Positions 53,143 to 62,771 are shown, counted from the stretch's first letter. The stretch is DNA of 64,000 bases from Microbispora rosea subsp. aerata (GCF_014647835.1 NZ_BMPY01000015.1:1-64000), one strand, 5' to 3'. Program-made: numbers and translations. Notes: generated from the letters alone by a model not told the origin.

Positions 53143-54978
53143 TCACGCGGTGACGGGGGAGGTGGCGAGGAACTGGGTGGCGGCCAGCTCGGCGTAGAGA
53201 GGGTCGGCGTCGACCAGCTCCTCGTGCGTGCCGACGGCACGCACCACGCCCGCGTCCATCACGACGATCCGGTCGGCCAGCGTGACCGTGGACAGCCGGT
53301 GCGCCACGACCAGCACCGTCGTCGTACGCGCGATCTCGGCGACCGTGTCGCGCAGCGCCGCCTCGTTGACGGCGTCGAGCTGGGAGGTGGCCTCGTCCAG
53401 CAGCAGAAGGCGGGGGCGGCGCAGGAGCGCGCGGGCGATGGCCACCCGCTGGCGCTCCCCGCCGGACAGGCGGGTGCCGCGATGGCCGACCAGGGTGTCC
53501 AGGCCCTCGGGCAGCCGCGCCACCAGAGCGTCGAGGCGGGCGACGCGCAGCACGCGCTCGATCTCCTCGTCGGCGGCCTCGGGCGCGCCGAGCAGGAGGT
53601 TGTCACGCAGGGAGCCCGACAGGACGGGGGCGTCCTGCTCGACGTAGCCGATGACGGCCCGCAGGCGAGGGATGTCCCAGGTGGAGATGTCGCCGCCGTC
53701 GATGAGGATGCTCCCCGAGGTCGGCTCGTAGAACCGCTCGATGAGGGAGAACACCGTGGTCTTGCCCGCCCCGGAGGGCCCGACGAACGCGGTCATGCCC
53801 CGGGCGGGCACGCGGAAGCTGATTCCGCGATGCACCGGCGGCAGCTCAGGGGAGTAGCGGAAGTGCACGTCGCGAAACTCCAGGGCCGCCGGGGCCGCGC
53901 CGGACGCCGGGAGCGTCGCGGCCGGCGCGGCCGGCTCGGCGGGCAGCCGCTCCGCCTCGGTGATGCGGGCGACCGCGGCGGCGCCGACCTGGTATTGCCC
54001 GGCCGCGCCGATGAGCTGCTGAAGCGGCGGCACCAGGAAGAAGACGTACATCAGGAACGCGATCAGCGTGCCCACGTCGATAGCCCCGGCGGCCACGCGG
54101 CTGCCGCCCACGGACAGAACGACGAAGAAGGCCACCTGCAGGGCCAGCTCGGCGGTGTGCCCGGCGATCGCCAGCCACTTGCCGGCGCGCACCGAGGCCC
54201 GCCACGACTCCTCGGCGGCGCGGTGGACGGCGGCCTCCTCCCGGTGCTCGGCGCCGGACGCCTTGATCGTGCGCAGTGCTCCGAGCGCGCGTTCGAGGGC
54301 GGCGCCCATCGCCCCGACGGACTTTTGGGCGTCCTTGCTCATCCTGCCGACGCGCGGCATGACCACCCGGATGAGCGTCCCGGCGAGCACCAGCACGCCG
54401 AGCGTGACCACGAGGAGCACGGGGTCGAGCAGGCCCATCAGCGTGGCGGTCGCGAGGACGGTGAGGCTTCCGGTGACGACGCCGATCACCGAGTCGGTGG
54501 TGACCTGGCGCAGCAGGATCGTGTCGGAGGTGACCCGGGACATCAGGTCGCCGGGTTCGGCCCGGTCGAGGGCCGGCACCCGCAGCCGCAGCAGATGCGA
54601 GACCAGGCGGCGGCGGGCGGTGAGCACGATCGACTCGCCGGTGCGGCGCAGCACCCACTCGCCCAGCGGGCCGACGCCCGCCGTCACGACGACGAGCAGG
54701 CCCATCAGCAGCAGCACGCCGGTCAGCGGCCGGTCGGCGCCGAGGTCGTCGATCAGCCGCCTGGCGACGAGCGGGAGCGTCAGCCCGACCGCCGCGGTTG
54801 TGAGGTTCAGCAGGCCGCCGAGCGCGAGCCAGCGCCAGGACGGGCGCATGTAGCGCAGCAGCACCCGCCACGTGGGCGGCGTCGCGGCCGCGTCGTCGGT
54901 CCCGGCGGGAGGTACGGCGCGGGGCGCGGCGTCCTGAGCCGCCGCCGGTGCGCCGGACTGGTCGCGCTGCGTGTCCAC
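53143..54978 (-). CDS. ABC transporter, fused permease and ATPase (exporter type)
   Basis: This 611-residue half-transporter has six predicted membrane helices at about 45-340, then an ATPase with Walker [12 protein letters not shown]-loop GYVEQDAP, signature [16 protein letters not shown] and Walker [14 protein letters not shown]. It lacks an N-terminal C39 peptidase, so leader removal would need another protease, which I do not see. It probably exports the mature peptide. GTG start with GAGGAA upstream, 238 bp after the precursor gene. Confidence 0.9.
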   Translation of the reverse strand: MDTQRDQSGAPAAAQDAAPRAVPPAGTDDAAATPPTWRVLLRYMRPSWRWLALGGLLNLTTAAVGLTLPLVARRLIDDLGADRPLTGVLLLMGLLVVVTAGVGPLGEWVLRRTGESIVLTARRRLVSHLLRLRVPALDRAEPGDLMSRVTSDTILLRQVTTDSVIGVVTGSLTVLATATLMGLLDPVLLVVTLGVLVLAGTLIRVVMPRVGRMSKDAQKSVGAMGAALERALGALRTIKASGAEHREEAAVHRAAEESWRASVRAGKWLAIAGHTAELALQVAFFVVLSVGGSRVAAGAIDVGTLIAFLMYVFFLVPPLQQLIGAAGQYQVGAAAVARITEAERLPAEPAAPAATLPASGAAPAALEFRDVHFRYSPELPPVHRGISFRVPARGMTAFVGPSGAGKTTVFSLIERFYEPTSGSILIDGGDISTWDIPRLRAVIGYVEQDAPVLSGSLRDNLLLGAPEAADEEIERVLRVARLDALVARLPEGLDTLVGHRGTRLSGGERQRVAIARALLRRPRLLLLDEATSQLDAVNEAALRDTVAEIARTTTVLVVAHRLSTVTLADRIVVMDAGVVRAVGTHEELVDADPLYAELAATQFLATSPVTA

Positions 54979-54983
54979 GGGTT

Positions 54984-55082
54984 CCTCGCAAAGAGTGTGG
55001 GAGTGGGGCTCGCAAAGGGGGTGAGGGTCACCAGGAGTACGGGGCTCGCATAGAGAGGGCTCGCAACGAGGGGCTCGCGAAG
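54984..55082. repeat. Cluster of CTCGCAA-type direct repeats before the exporter gene
   Basis: The motif (GGG)CTCGC(A/G)(A/T)AG-like recurs five times: near 54985, 55008, 55043, 55057 and 55071, with GGGGCTCGC preserved in most. The spacing is irregular (about 14-35 bp). It lies in the gap between precursor peptide and exporter, just upstream of the exporter start. It could be a binding site array or a remnant of duplication. Confidence 0.55.
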
Positions 55083-55164
55083 GCCCGGGAGAGGGGTCAA
55101 TCCGGCCCCCGGCCGGCGCGCCGTACGCGACCGGCCGGGGTGTCTCACCGTCCGCGAGCGTTCA

Positions 55165-55194
55165 CCGGGTGGTCACCGGCGGGCGACCACCCGG
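55165..55194 (-). terminator. Hairpin just after the precursor peptide gene
   Basis: Arms CCGGGTGGTC (55165-55174) and GACCACCCGG (55185-55194) with a 10-nt loop form a 10-bp stem starting 22 bp past the precursor stop. There is no T-run, so it may be a partial terminator or mRNA-stabilising hairpin that gives the peptide gene higher expression than the exporter. Confidence 0.6.
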
Positions 55195-55216
55195 CTGCCG
55201 GCTCGACCGGCCGCGG

Positions 55217-55327
55217 TCAGACGCAGATGTAGCAGGCGGTGCCGTTGTACGAGGTCACGATGCTGGAGCACGGGTGCGCCTTGGCCTCGTTCGGGTTGAG
55301 GGTCTGGAGCTGCAGAACCTGAGCCAT
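55217..55327 (-). CDS. lanA: Candidate class III lanthipeptide-type precursor peptide
   Basis: This encodes 36 residues, starting MAQVLQLQTLNPNEAKAH and ending PCSSIVTSYNGTACYICV. The leader has VLQLQTL, matching the hydrophobic LxLQ-type recognition motif of class III precursors. The core holds five Ser/Thr (21, 22, 25, 26, 30) and three Cys (20, 32, 35). The usual labionin pattern S-x2-S-x3-C is absent. AGGAAATAGGA lies just upstream of the ATG at 55327, and the start is 3 bp after the synthetase stop. A hairpin follows. The gene is too short for routine gene calling; the leader motif and position make it convincing. Confidence 0.8.
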   Translation of the reverse strand: MAQVLQLQTLNPNEAKAHPCSSIVTSYNGTACYICV

Positions 55328-55330
55328 TTC

Positions 55331-57901
55331 CTATTTCCTTTCTGTCGTCTCGAACGCGGGGGTCCGCAGATCGAGAACCGGGATTACCGACGCGCTCTGG
55401 TTGAACGCGACGCTGAGGGCGGCCAGCACACCGGCGGAACCCGTCTCCAGGTCCATGGACAGCCGCAGGAGCTGGTTGCCGGGGAAGGCCAGGTGGCCTT
55501 CGTAGGACAGGGCGTGCCAGGAGAGCCGGCGCACGTGCTCGTCGATGAGCGGCCGGTCTTCCGGCAGGCCCATGAGGCGGAGGGTCGCGATGGTGCCCGC
55601 CCGGCCCTCCAGCAGGGCCGGATGGCGGGTGAACGGCGCGCGCAGGGCGCGGCGGACGCCGCCGATCACGTCGGCGAAGCCCGGCTCCTCACGCCGGCCG
55701 AGATACTGGGACAGCACCAGGGCCAGCCCGCCGCTGCCGGTGCCGAGGTAGAGCAGATAGCGGTTGCTGTCCAGGAGGCAGAAGCCGCCGTCCGGCAGCG
55801 TCTGGCCGCGGCCGATCTCGCGTCGCAGCGCGGTGCGGGCCAGGTCGAGATAGCCGGGCTCTCCGGTGACGTCGTGCAGCCGCAGGAAGTAGGACGCGAC
55901 CCCGGTCAGGCCGTGTTGCAGGCCGACCCTGCCGTCCGGGCGGAACATCCGCGACCCGTCGTCGCCGAGCTCCCGGGCGAGCCGGTCGGCGATGCGCACG
56001 GCCTCCGCGCGCAGGTCCTCCTCGCCGGTGACGGCGAAGAAGTGCAGCAGGGTGAGGCCGACTCCGGCCAGGCCGCCGTGGACGCCGGGGACCTCCAGGC
56101 CGTCGTGCAGTTTGCGGGCCCGGTCGAGCACGTCGAGCGCGTCGTCGCGGCGGCCGAGCGACTCGAGCGTCGCGGCCACGCCGTGCAGGCCGTTCAGCAG
56201 GCCGGGACGCGGAGCGGGCGCCCGGCGCACGGCCGTGACGAGCCAGTCCACATGCTCCTCCGGCACCGGGACGCCGGCCTGCCGCAGCGCCCACAGCACT
56301 CCGGCGGCGCCGTTGGCCACGGTGAACCCGCCGGTCGCGAACTGCTGCGGGTCTCCGGGGAAGAGCCGGTCCCCGCGATCGGGTGTCGCACTCGCCAAGA
56401 TCCCCGCCGCGATCGAGTCGCGGATGGCCGGCCAGTCGGGCTCGGTGAACATCCGCGCCGCGACGTCCTCGCCGAGGGGGCCCTTCACCGCCTCGAAGTT
56501 GCGGACCATGCGCGCCGCGAACCCCGGCGGGAGCGGGAAGTGCTCGGTGACGACGTCGGTGAGGCTGGCCAGCTTGACCGGGTCCCGGTCCTGCAGCGGG
56601 CTGATCGGCAGGAACATCCACTGCCGCAGGCAGTTCAGCACGTAGTTGTCCGCCGCCCGGCCGCTGAGCTCCTTGGGCGCGGCGAACCCCGCCGCGGCGA
56701 GGCCGGGGGGCCGCGTGTCCTCGAGGCCGGAGGCGATCTCGAAGTCGATGAGCGCGATGCGGCCGTCGGGCCGGACGATGATGTTCTCGGGGTGCAGGTC
56801 GGCGATCCGCACGCCCCTGGCGTGGATCGACATCAGGGCGTGGTCGACCTTGGCCAGGATGTCGATCGCCCAGCGGGTGTAGGCGGCCAGCGTCTCGGGA
56901 GCCGGGTCGGGGGTGGCGAGCGGATAGCGCTCGAACACCTCGTCCAGCAGGGTCTTGCCCTCGATGTACTCCTCGACCAGGAAGTGGTGCTCCCAGATCA
57001 CCCTGTGGCCGATCAGCCGGGGCACGCAGTCGAGGCCGCTCAGCCGTTCCAGGATGTCGCGCTCGCGCGCCAGCCTGGTGACCGCGTCCACGCCCGCGGC
57101 GTCCAGGCCCGCGTGGGGCCGGGCCTCCAGCAGCACCACATATCCGCCGGACGCCTCGTCGCGGGCGAGGTACACACCGCCGCCGTTGGAGAAGTGCAGC
57201 GCCCGCTCGATCTGGTACGGAAACTCCTCGCCGCCGCCCGCCGTGTGCTTCTCGTACGACCCCCGCAGCACCTCGGGCAGGGTGACCCACTCCGGCACGG
57301 TGAACGCGGGAGTGCGCTGGTCGGGCACCAGCCGGCCGTCCGGCGTGCGGATCGCGTATCCGAGACTGCCGTCCGACCTGGTGTAGGTCATCGGCTGGAA
57401 CGCGCCGTACCTGACGTAGACCGGCGAGTCCTCATAGCGCAGGTCGCTGAGGATGTACGGCCCGGTGTATCCCTTGAGGAGCTCGGCCAGCGCGGGCAGC
57501 ACCTCGGCGAACTGCTCCTCGTCCACCGGATAGAGGGTGACCAGTTTGCCGCTGCTGCCCCGGTCGGCGTACTTGTTGTTCATCAGCCGCACCGCCATCC
57601 TGCTGCGCAGGAACTTGACGGCGATGCCGCGGGCCAGGCAGAAGTCGGTCACGAGGTCGCAGACGGCGGAGGCGTCGGCGTCGGTCGCCGAGACGTGGAT
57701 CTTCCATCCCTGCTCGGGGAGCGCGAGGTCCGGCGGGAGCAGCACGACCCACAGCTCGCTCTCGCCGCGGCGCCATCCGGGAGGCAGCGGGCGGGAGCCC
57801 GCCGGGAAGCGGTTGCCGTCGTCCGGGATGCGCCAGACCGGCTCGAAGAACAGCGGGTCGGCCTGACAGTAGGCCACCAACTGCGGGATCGTCTCTTTCA
57901 T
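55331..57901 (-). CDS. lanKC: Class III lanthipeptide synthetase LanKC
   Basis: This 856-residue protein has the three-part LanKC layout. An N-terminal lyase-like region (about 1-210) has PGWRRGESELWVVLLPP, KFLRSRMAVRLMNNKYADRGSSGKLVTLYP. A central Ser/Thr kinase-like domain (about 225-490) has ARGVRIADLHPENIIVRPDGRIALIDFEIA. A C-terminal LanC-like cyclase (about 510-850) has GLLNGLHGVAATL, GVHGGLAGVGLTLLHF and RVGLQHGLTGVASYFLRL. The cyclase lacks the zinc-binding Cys/Cys-His set of LanC, as in other class III enzymes. It would phosphorylate and dehydrate Ser/Thr of the precursor encoded immediately downstream. It starts at ATG 57901, 65 bp after the P450 gene. Confidence 0.92.
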   Translation of the reverse strand: MKETIPQLVAYCQADPLFFEPVWRIPDDGNRFPAGSRPLPPGWRRGESELWVVLLPPDLALPEQGWKIHVSATDADASAVCDLVTDFCLARGIAVKFLRSRMAVRLMNNKYADRGSSGKLVTLYPVDEEQFAEVLPALAELLKGYTGPYILSDLRYEDSPVYVRYGAFQPMTYTRSDGSLGYAIRTPDGRLVPDQRTPAFTVPEWVTLPEVLRGSYEKHTAGGGEEFPYQIERALHFSNGGGVYLARDEASGGYVVLLEARPHAGLDAAGVDAVTRLARERDILERLSGLDCVPRLIGHRVIWEHHFLVEEYIEGKTLLDEVFERYPLATPDPAPETLAAYTRWAIDILAKVDHALMSIHARGVRIADLHPENIIVRPDGRIALIDFEIASGLEDTRPPGLAAAGFAAPKELSGRAADNYVLNCLRQWMFLPISPLQDRDPVKLASLTDVVTEHFPLPPGFAARMVRNFEAVKGPLGEDVAARMFTEPDWPAIRDSIAAGILASATPDRGDRLFPGDPQQFATGGFTVANGAAGVLWALRQAGVPVPEEHVDWLVTAVRRAPAPRPGLLNGLHGVAATLESLGRRDDALDVLDRARKLHDGLEVPGVHGGLAGVGLTLLHFFAVTGEEDLRAEAVRIADRLARELGDDGSRMFRPDGRVGLQHGLTGVASYFLRLHDVTGEPGYLDLARTALRREIGRGQTLPDGGFCLLDSNRYLLYLGTGSGGLALVLSQYLGRREEPGFADVIGGVRRALRAPFTRHPALLEGRAGTIATLRLMGLPEDRPLIDEHVRRLSWHALSYEGHLAFPGNQLLRLSMDLETGSAGVLAALSVAFNQSASVIPVLDLRTPAFETTERK

Positions 57902-57965
57902 CGCGTCGGGCTCCTGGCTGCTCGGGGCGTGCGTGATGACTTTTCGGGTGAGGTGGACGCCGGCG

Positions 57966-59585
57966 TCACGACGCGGCGGCGGGCTCCGCGTGACGGTCCG
58001 GGCGCAGCACGACCGGCAGGCCGAGGAGGTAACGCACGCTGCTCTGCCGGTAGTGCAGGCTCCGCGAGTCGCGGGCGAGCTCGACGTCGGGAAAGCGTCT
58101 GGCGAGCGTGCCGAAGGCGACCCGCAGCTGGGCCCTGGCCAGGTCCGCGCCGAGACAGTGGTGGTGACCGTGGCCGAACGAAAGGTGCGGGTTGTCCCGG
58201 CGTCCGACGTCCAGCAGGTCGGGGTCGGGGAAGAACGCGGGGTCGCGGTTGGCGGCCACGAGCGACGCGCCGAGCAGGTCGCCCTTCGGGATCGGGGTGC
58301 CTCCCACCTCGATCGGGGCCGTCACCTGACGGGCGATGGTGACCGGGAAGGGCGTGACGAGCCGCAGCAGCTCCTCGACCGCCGTGGCGACCAGCGCCGG
58401 CTCGGCCACGAGCCGGGCCCACTGCTCCGGGCGCTTCAGCAGGGCGGCCAGGCCGCTCGCCAGCACCGTCGTCGGGGCGCGGTGGCCGTTCACCATGAGG
58501 AACCTGGCCGCCGACACGAGGTCGTCCTCCACCAGGTCGTCCCCCTCGGCCGCGACGACCCAGCCGAGCAGGTCGTCCGACGGGCTCTCGCGCCGGGCCG
58601 CGATCAGGTCGCGCAGGAGCTCGTCGATGTCGGGGTGCGCCTTCGGCGGCGGAGTGACCAGCCGCTCCAGGATCCACTCGCGGATGTGGCCCCGCCGGTC
58701 GTCCGGCACGCCGAGCAGCTCGCACAGCACGAGGACCGGCAGCGGGTAGGCGAAGGCGTGGAGGAAGTCCACCACCTCCCCGGCGGGGATCGCGTCGAGC
58801 AGCGCGTCGGCCGCGCGCTGAATCCGCGGGAGCAGCGCCTCGACCCGCTCGGGGGTGAGGTGCCGCTCGATGAGCCCGCGCAGCCGGGCGTGCTCCCGGC
58901 CGTCGATCGTGATGAGGTCCAGATCGCCCCGGTGGGCGAGGGCCGGATCGTCCGACTGGAGCCGGAACCCGGCGGTGATCTCCACCTCTCCGGTGAGGCG
59001 CGGGTCGGCGAGCGTCCGGGTGGCGGCCGCGTGGCCGGTCAGGATCCAGGTCGTCGCGGCGCTTTCCGCGTTGAGCCGGTGGACCGGCCCGATCTCCCGG
59101 AACCTGCCGAGCAGCTCGGCGTCGTTGAGCAGCGCCGGCGTGAGCGGCCGGAGCGTGGCGGGCAGGCGCGGGAGCACCTCCGCCCGCGCGTCCAGCCCGG
59201 CCAGGAACGGGACGACCGCCGAGGCCACGGACTCCCACTCGGAGGTGGGCAGCGTCAGCGTCGGGCACGACAGCTCCCCGGCGAGGTCGTGATCCGCCGC
59301 GCCCACGACGACCACGGCGGTGACCCGCTCCGGGTGGCGGTCGGCGATCTCCAGCGCCGCCAGGCCCGCCTCGCCGTACCCGACGATCGCGGTGCGGTCC
59401 GGGCTGCCGGGCGCGGCCAGCAGGTCCGCGAGCCGTTCCACCAGGCCGGGAAGGTTCTCCGCGGCCAGGTCGGCCCTGCCCGTGCGCCAGCCCAGGCCGG
59501 CGAGCTCGCTCTCCAGGCGGCCCGCCCCGTCCCCCGCGTTGAGGATCAGCAGGGCCGGGCCCGCGTCGCCGACGATCGGTGTCAT
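57966..59585 (-). CDS. Cytochrome P450 with fused N-terminal alpha/beta-hydrolase-like domain
   Basis: This encodes 539 residues. The first about 130 look like an alpha/beta-hydrolase core (TAIVGYGEAGLAALEIADRHPERVTAVVVVGAADH) in which the nucleophile elbow GxSxG has become GYGEAG, so it is probably not catalytic. The rest is a CYP: EELLRL (ExxR), LSFGHGHHHCLGADLARAQL (haem Cys). The I-helix reads LMVNGHRAPTTVLASGL, not the usual (A/G)Gx(D/E)TT, so the acid-alcohol pair is altered. It would oxidise the peptide or a building block. First gene of the cluster, divergent from the kinase gene. Confidence 0.87.
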   Translation of the reverse strand: MTPIVGDAGPALLILNAGDGAGRLESELAGLGWRTGRADLAAENLPGLVERLADLLAAPGSPDRTAIVGYGEAGLAALEIADRHPERVTAVVVVGAADHDLAGELSCPTLTLPTSEWESVASAVVPFLAGLDARAEVLPRLPATLRPLTPALLNDAELLGRFREIGPVHRLNAESAATTWILTGHAAATRTLADPRLTGEVEITAGFRLQSDDPALAHRGDLDLITIDGREHARLRGLIERHLTPERVEALLPRIQRAADALLDAIPAGEVVDFLHAFAYPLPVLVLCELLGVPDDRRGHIREWILERLVTPPPKAHPDIDELLRDLIAARRESPSDDLLGWVVAAEGDDLVEDDLVSAARFLMVNGHRAPTTVLASGLAALLKRPEQWARLVAEPALVATAVEELLRLVTPFPVTIARQVTAPIEVGGTPIPKGDLLGASLVAANRDPAFFPDPDLLDVGRRDNPHLSFGHGHHHCLGADLARAQLRVAFGTLARRFPDVELARDSRSLHYRQSSVRYLLGLPVVLRPDRHAEPAAAS

Positions 59586-59883
59586 CTGGTTCCCCCCGTT
59601 TCATGCCCCTTGGAACCTTGCGACGGGGTCCATTTCTCCCGACCGCTCTTGTCGCCCGCTTGGGAGTCACTTGTGAACGACGTGTTACGCGGGGCGACCT
59701 GCGCTGATGCCGGCGCAGCCGGGTCTTGTGCGATGGCCGGGGCCGATTCGCCGCCGGGTGATCCCCGGATATGGCAAGATCCCGCCAGGTTCATCTACGT
59801 ACCGACGGCATCGTGGGGGAGCGGGACGAATGTGGGAACGGCCCGAGTCGATCGCCCGCGTCCGCCTCGGGTGACGCCGCGTC
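59586..59883. other. Divergent intergenic region before the P450 and kinase genes
   Basis: This 298-bp gap must hold the promoter of the lanthipeptide cluster (minus) and of the kinase (plus). I see no clear palindrome, RNA gene or consensus promoter. Confidence 0.45.
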
Positions 59884-61509
59884 GTGCCGCCGTACCCTCT
59901 CGGCCCCGGTGATCCCGATCAAATCGGCGATCACCGGCTCGTCGGCGTGCTCGGTGAGGGCGGCCAGGGCACCGTCTACCTCGGACGGGACGCCTCGGGA
60001 GCCCAGGTCGCGATCAAGATGCTGCACGCCAGGGCCGCCATGGACGCCACCAGCCGCCGCCGCTTCCTGCGGGAGGCGGAGACGGCGCGCAGGCTCGCCC
60101 CCTTCTGCACGGCCCGCGTGCTCGACGCCGGGTCGCATCACGGGCGGCCGTACATCGTCACCGAGTACATCCCCGGGCCCTCGCTGGCGACGGCGGTCGC
60201 CGAGGACGGCCCGCGCACGGGCAGCGCGCTCCATCGCCTCGCCGTCGCCACGCTGACGTCCCTCGCCGCGATCCACCGGGCCGGGATCGTGCACCGCGAC
60301 TTCAAGCCGGGCAACGTGATCCTCGGCCCCGAGGGGCCCGTGGTCATCGACTTCGGCATCGCCAGCGCCGCCGACTACACCGTCAGCGGGAGCGGCATGG
60401 CGGGCACGCCCGCCTTCATCGCCCCCGAGCAGCTCGCCGGGGAGCGGCCCGGCCCGCCCTCCGACGTGTTCAGCTGGGCCGTGACGATCGCGTACGCCGC
60501 GACCGGGCGCCTGCCCTTCGCCGGGTCGGCCATCCCGGCCATCCTGATGGCCATCGCGACCCGCGACCCCGACCTGTCCGGCGTGCCCGCCGACCTCCGC
60601 CCGCTGCTGGAGGCGTGCCTGGCGAAGGACCCCGCCGCCCGGCCCGCCGCCTCCGCCCTGCTGCGCGCCCTCACCGGCAGCGACGCCGCCACGGCCGCCA
60701 CCCGGCCGGCCGATCCGGAGCGTACGCGGGCTCCCCGGACCGGCATGCGGCGGCGTTGGGCCGCGGGGCTCGCGGCGGGTGTGACGGCCGTGCTCGTCGC
60801 GGGCGGGGTCTTCCTGCTGTACGGGCCGCGCGGCGGCGGCGAGGCGGTGTCTCCGAGCTTGTCGCACGGGCCGAGCGGCGAGGCGGTGTCTCCGGGCGGG
60901 AGCCTGCTGTACGGCGACGACTTCGGCGAGCGTGGCAACTGGGACGGCTACACCTTCGATCCCGGCGCGCCCGGCGACCGGCGCACGATACGCGGCTACG
61001 AGATCGAGCGCGGCGTCTACACGGTGCGCGCCGACCGCTCCCGCCCGTTCAACGCCGCGCTGTCACCCGTGCCCGCCAAGACCGACGCCGCCGCCGGGCG
61101 CGACGTGCTGGTCGGCGTGACGGCCGAGCTGCGGGAGGGGACGGGACAGGGCGGCTTCGGGCTCGTGTGCCGGTGGGACGAGGACGTCCCCAGCGGATAC
61201 GCGTTCCTGCTCGGCCTGGACGGCACCGCCCGCGTCGTACGGCAGGCCGGGGGCAGGCGTCTCGACGTCGTGCCGCCGGTGAAGACGGCCCCGCCGCGCG
61301 CCGGGCGCGCGGTGCGCCTCCAGGCCGCCTGCCGGGGTTCGCGGCTGACGTTCTGGGTCGACGGCACGCGCGCTCTCGACGCCGAGGACACCAGTCCGCT
61401 GCCGCCCCGCCCGCACAGCCAGGTGGGGGTCCTCGCGCGCGTGCCCGAGGCCGGGGGCAGAGTGGTCACCGTCTCGTTCGACGATTTCAGCGTGCACAAG
61501 ACGGGCTGA
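59884..61509 (+). CDS. Membrane Ser/Thr protein kinase with extracellular jelly-roll-like domain
   Basis: This 541-residue protein has a Hanks-type kinase at about 13-265: VLGEGGQGTVYLG, VAIKML, GIVHRDFKPGNVIL, VVIDFGIAS, GTPAFIAPEQ. A membrane helix follows at about 291-313 (AAGLAAGVTAVLVAGGVFLLYG). The extracellular domain (LYGDDFGERGNWDGYTFD to RVVTVSFDDFSVHKTG) resembles concanavalin-like sugar-binding folds. It lacks PASTA repeats. It may sense a wall or carbohydrate ligand. GTG start. It is divergent from the lanthipeptide cluster. Confidence 0.87.
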   Translation: MPPYPLGPGDPDQIGDHRLVGVLGEGGQGTVYLGRDASGAQVAIKMLHARAAMDATSRRRFLREAETARRLAPFCTARVLDAGSHHGRPYIVTEYIPGPSLATAVAEDGPRTGSALHRLAVATLTSLAAIHRAGIVHRDFKPGNVILGPEGPVVIDFGIASAADYTVSGSGMAGTPAFIAPEQLAGERPGPPSDVFSWAVTIAYAATGRLPFAGSAIPAILMAIATRDPDLSGVPADLRPLLEACLAKDPAARPAASALLRALTGSDAATAATRPADPERTRAPRTGMRRRWAAGLAAGVTAVLVAGGVFLLYGPRGGGEAVSPSLSHGPSGEAVSPGGSLLYGDDFGERGNWDGYTFDPGAPGDRRTIRGYEIERGVYTVRADRSRPFNAALSPVPAKTDAAAGRDVLVGVTAELREGTGQGGFGLVCRWDEDVPSGYAFLLGLDGTARVVRQAGGRRLDVVPPVKTAPPRAGRAVRLQAACRGSRLTFWVDGTRALDAEDTSPLPPRPHSQVGVLARVPEAGGRVVTVSFDDFSVHKTG

Positions 61510-61550
61510 TCCGGGGCGGTGCGTCCCGTTTATCCCTTAAAGTCACCTGA

Positions 61551-62771
61551 GTGGCAGTAAACCCCACCAGGCTGGCGTGGCTGGACGCCTTACGCGGGAT
61601 CGCCGCCCCGGCCGTGGCGCTGCACCACTCGGCCTGGACCTTCATCCCGGCCGTCTGGGCGGAGGCCGACCGCAGGGTCGACGTCGGCACCTGGGGCGTC
61701 TTCGTGTTCTTCCTGGTCAGCGGATACATCATCCCCGCGTCGCTGGAACGGCGGGGCGACCTGCGGGCCTTCTGGATCGGCCGGGCCTTCCGGCTCCTCC
61801 CGCTGCTGCTCGCCGCGCTCGCCCTCGCGCTGCTGCTCGCGCACGCCGGGGTGTTCGAGACCTCGCCGGGCCTCGACCGGCGGCCCGCGCCGCTCGTCGC
61901 GCTGGCGAACCTCACGATGCTGCAAGAGCTCCTCGGCGTCCCCTCGGTGATCAACGTGATGTGGACGCTCTCCTACGAGATGGCGTTCTACCTGATGACG
62001 GCGGGGCTGTTCGCCGTACGGCAGGCGCACAGACCGGCGCCGATCGCCGTGGTCCTCGCGGTGGCGGCCGTGCCGCTCGGGCTGCTCATGCCGTACGCGA
62101 CGATCAACGGCGGCGCGGGCCTGGCCGCCGCGATCCTGGGCGTCGCGGTGGTCCTCGCCGTCGTCGTGACCGTGGCCGCGAACGGCCGCCTCAGGACGGC
62201 GGCGGCGGTGATCGGCGGCCTGCTCGGCCTCGCGCTGGTGATCTTCGGCAGCCGGATCGGGGCGGGGCAGGGCCTGGTCGTCGCGGCGACGATGTTCGCC
62301 GGGACCGCCGTGTGGCGCGCCGAGCAGGGCACGCTCCGGCCGGTCTGGGCCGCCGCCGCGCTGGTGACGGTCCTCGTCTGCGGCGTCCTGGTGGCGCGTG
62401 AGCCCGCCTGGGCCGCGGCGGTCCTGCTGGCGGCGGGTGTCTTCGCGCTCGCGTTCGCGCTGCGGCGGCGATCGTTCCCCCGGTGGCTCGCCTATCTAGG
62501 GATGATCAGCTTCTCGCTGTATCTGCTGCACCCGCTCCTGCTGCGGATCGTCCCGAACCTCCCGGTGTTCTTCCTCGTCCTGCTGGTGCTCGGTCATGTG
62601 GCGTACCGGCTGGTGGAGGCTCCGGGACAGCGGCTCGGCCGCCGCGTCAACGCGTACCTTCGCCGCTCGTCCGCCGAGTCTTCAAGCGGGTCTTCCGGCG
62701 GGTCTTCCGTCAGGTCTTCCGCCGAGGCGGCGAACGCGCCCTCCGGCGCCGCCCGCGTACGTCACGGCTGA
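61551..62771 (+). CDS. Membrane acyltransferase (acyltransferase 3 family)
   Basis: This 406-residue protein has about ten hydrophobic helices. The family motif RLAWLDALRGIAAPAVALHH near the N-terminus includes the catalytic His, followed by GVFVFFLVSGYIIPASLERRGD and MWTLSYEMAFYLM. Members O-acylate sugars or wall polymers. GTG start 41 bp after the kinase. The tail is Ser-rich (SSAESSSGSSGGSSVRSSAE), encoded by short repeats of GTCTTCCGNC near 62680-62735. Confidence 0.87.
   Translation: MAVNPTRLAWLDALRGIAAPAVALHHSAWTFIPAVWAEADRRVDVGTWGVFVFFLVSGYIIPASLERRGDLRAFWIGRAFRLLPLLLAALALALLLAHAGVFETSPGLDRRPAPLVALANLTMLQELLGVPSVINVMWTLSYEMAFYLMTAGLFAVRQAHRPAPIAVVLAVAAVPLGLLMPYATINGGAGLAAAILGVAVVLAVVVTVAANGRLRTAAAVIGGLLGLALVIFGSRIGAGQGLVVAATMFAGTAVWRAEQGTLRPVWAAAALVTVLVCGVLVAREPAWAAAVLLAAGVFALAFALRRRSFPRWLAYLGMISFSLYLLHPLLLRIVPNLPVFFLVLLVLGHVAYRLVEAPGQRLGRRVNAYLRRSSAESSSGSSGGSSVRSSAEAANAPSGAARVRHG

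Noticed and set aside
54807-55148. 113-codon minus-strand frame through the CTCGCAA repeats
   Set aside because: It overlaps the exporter start in another frame and merely translates the repeats; the exporter's own GTG has a good ribosome site.
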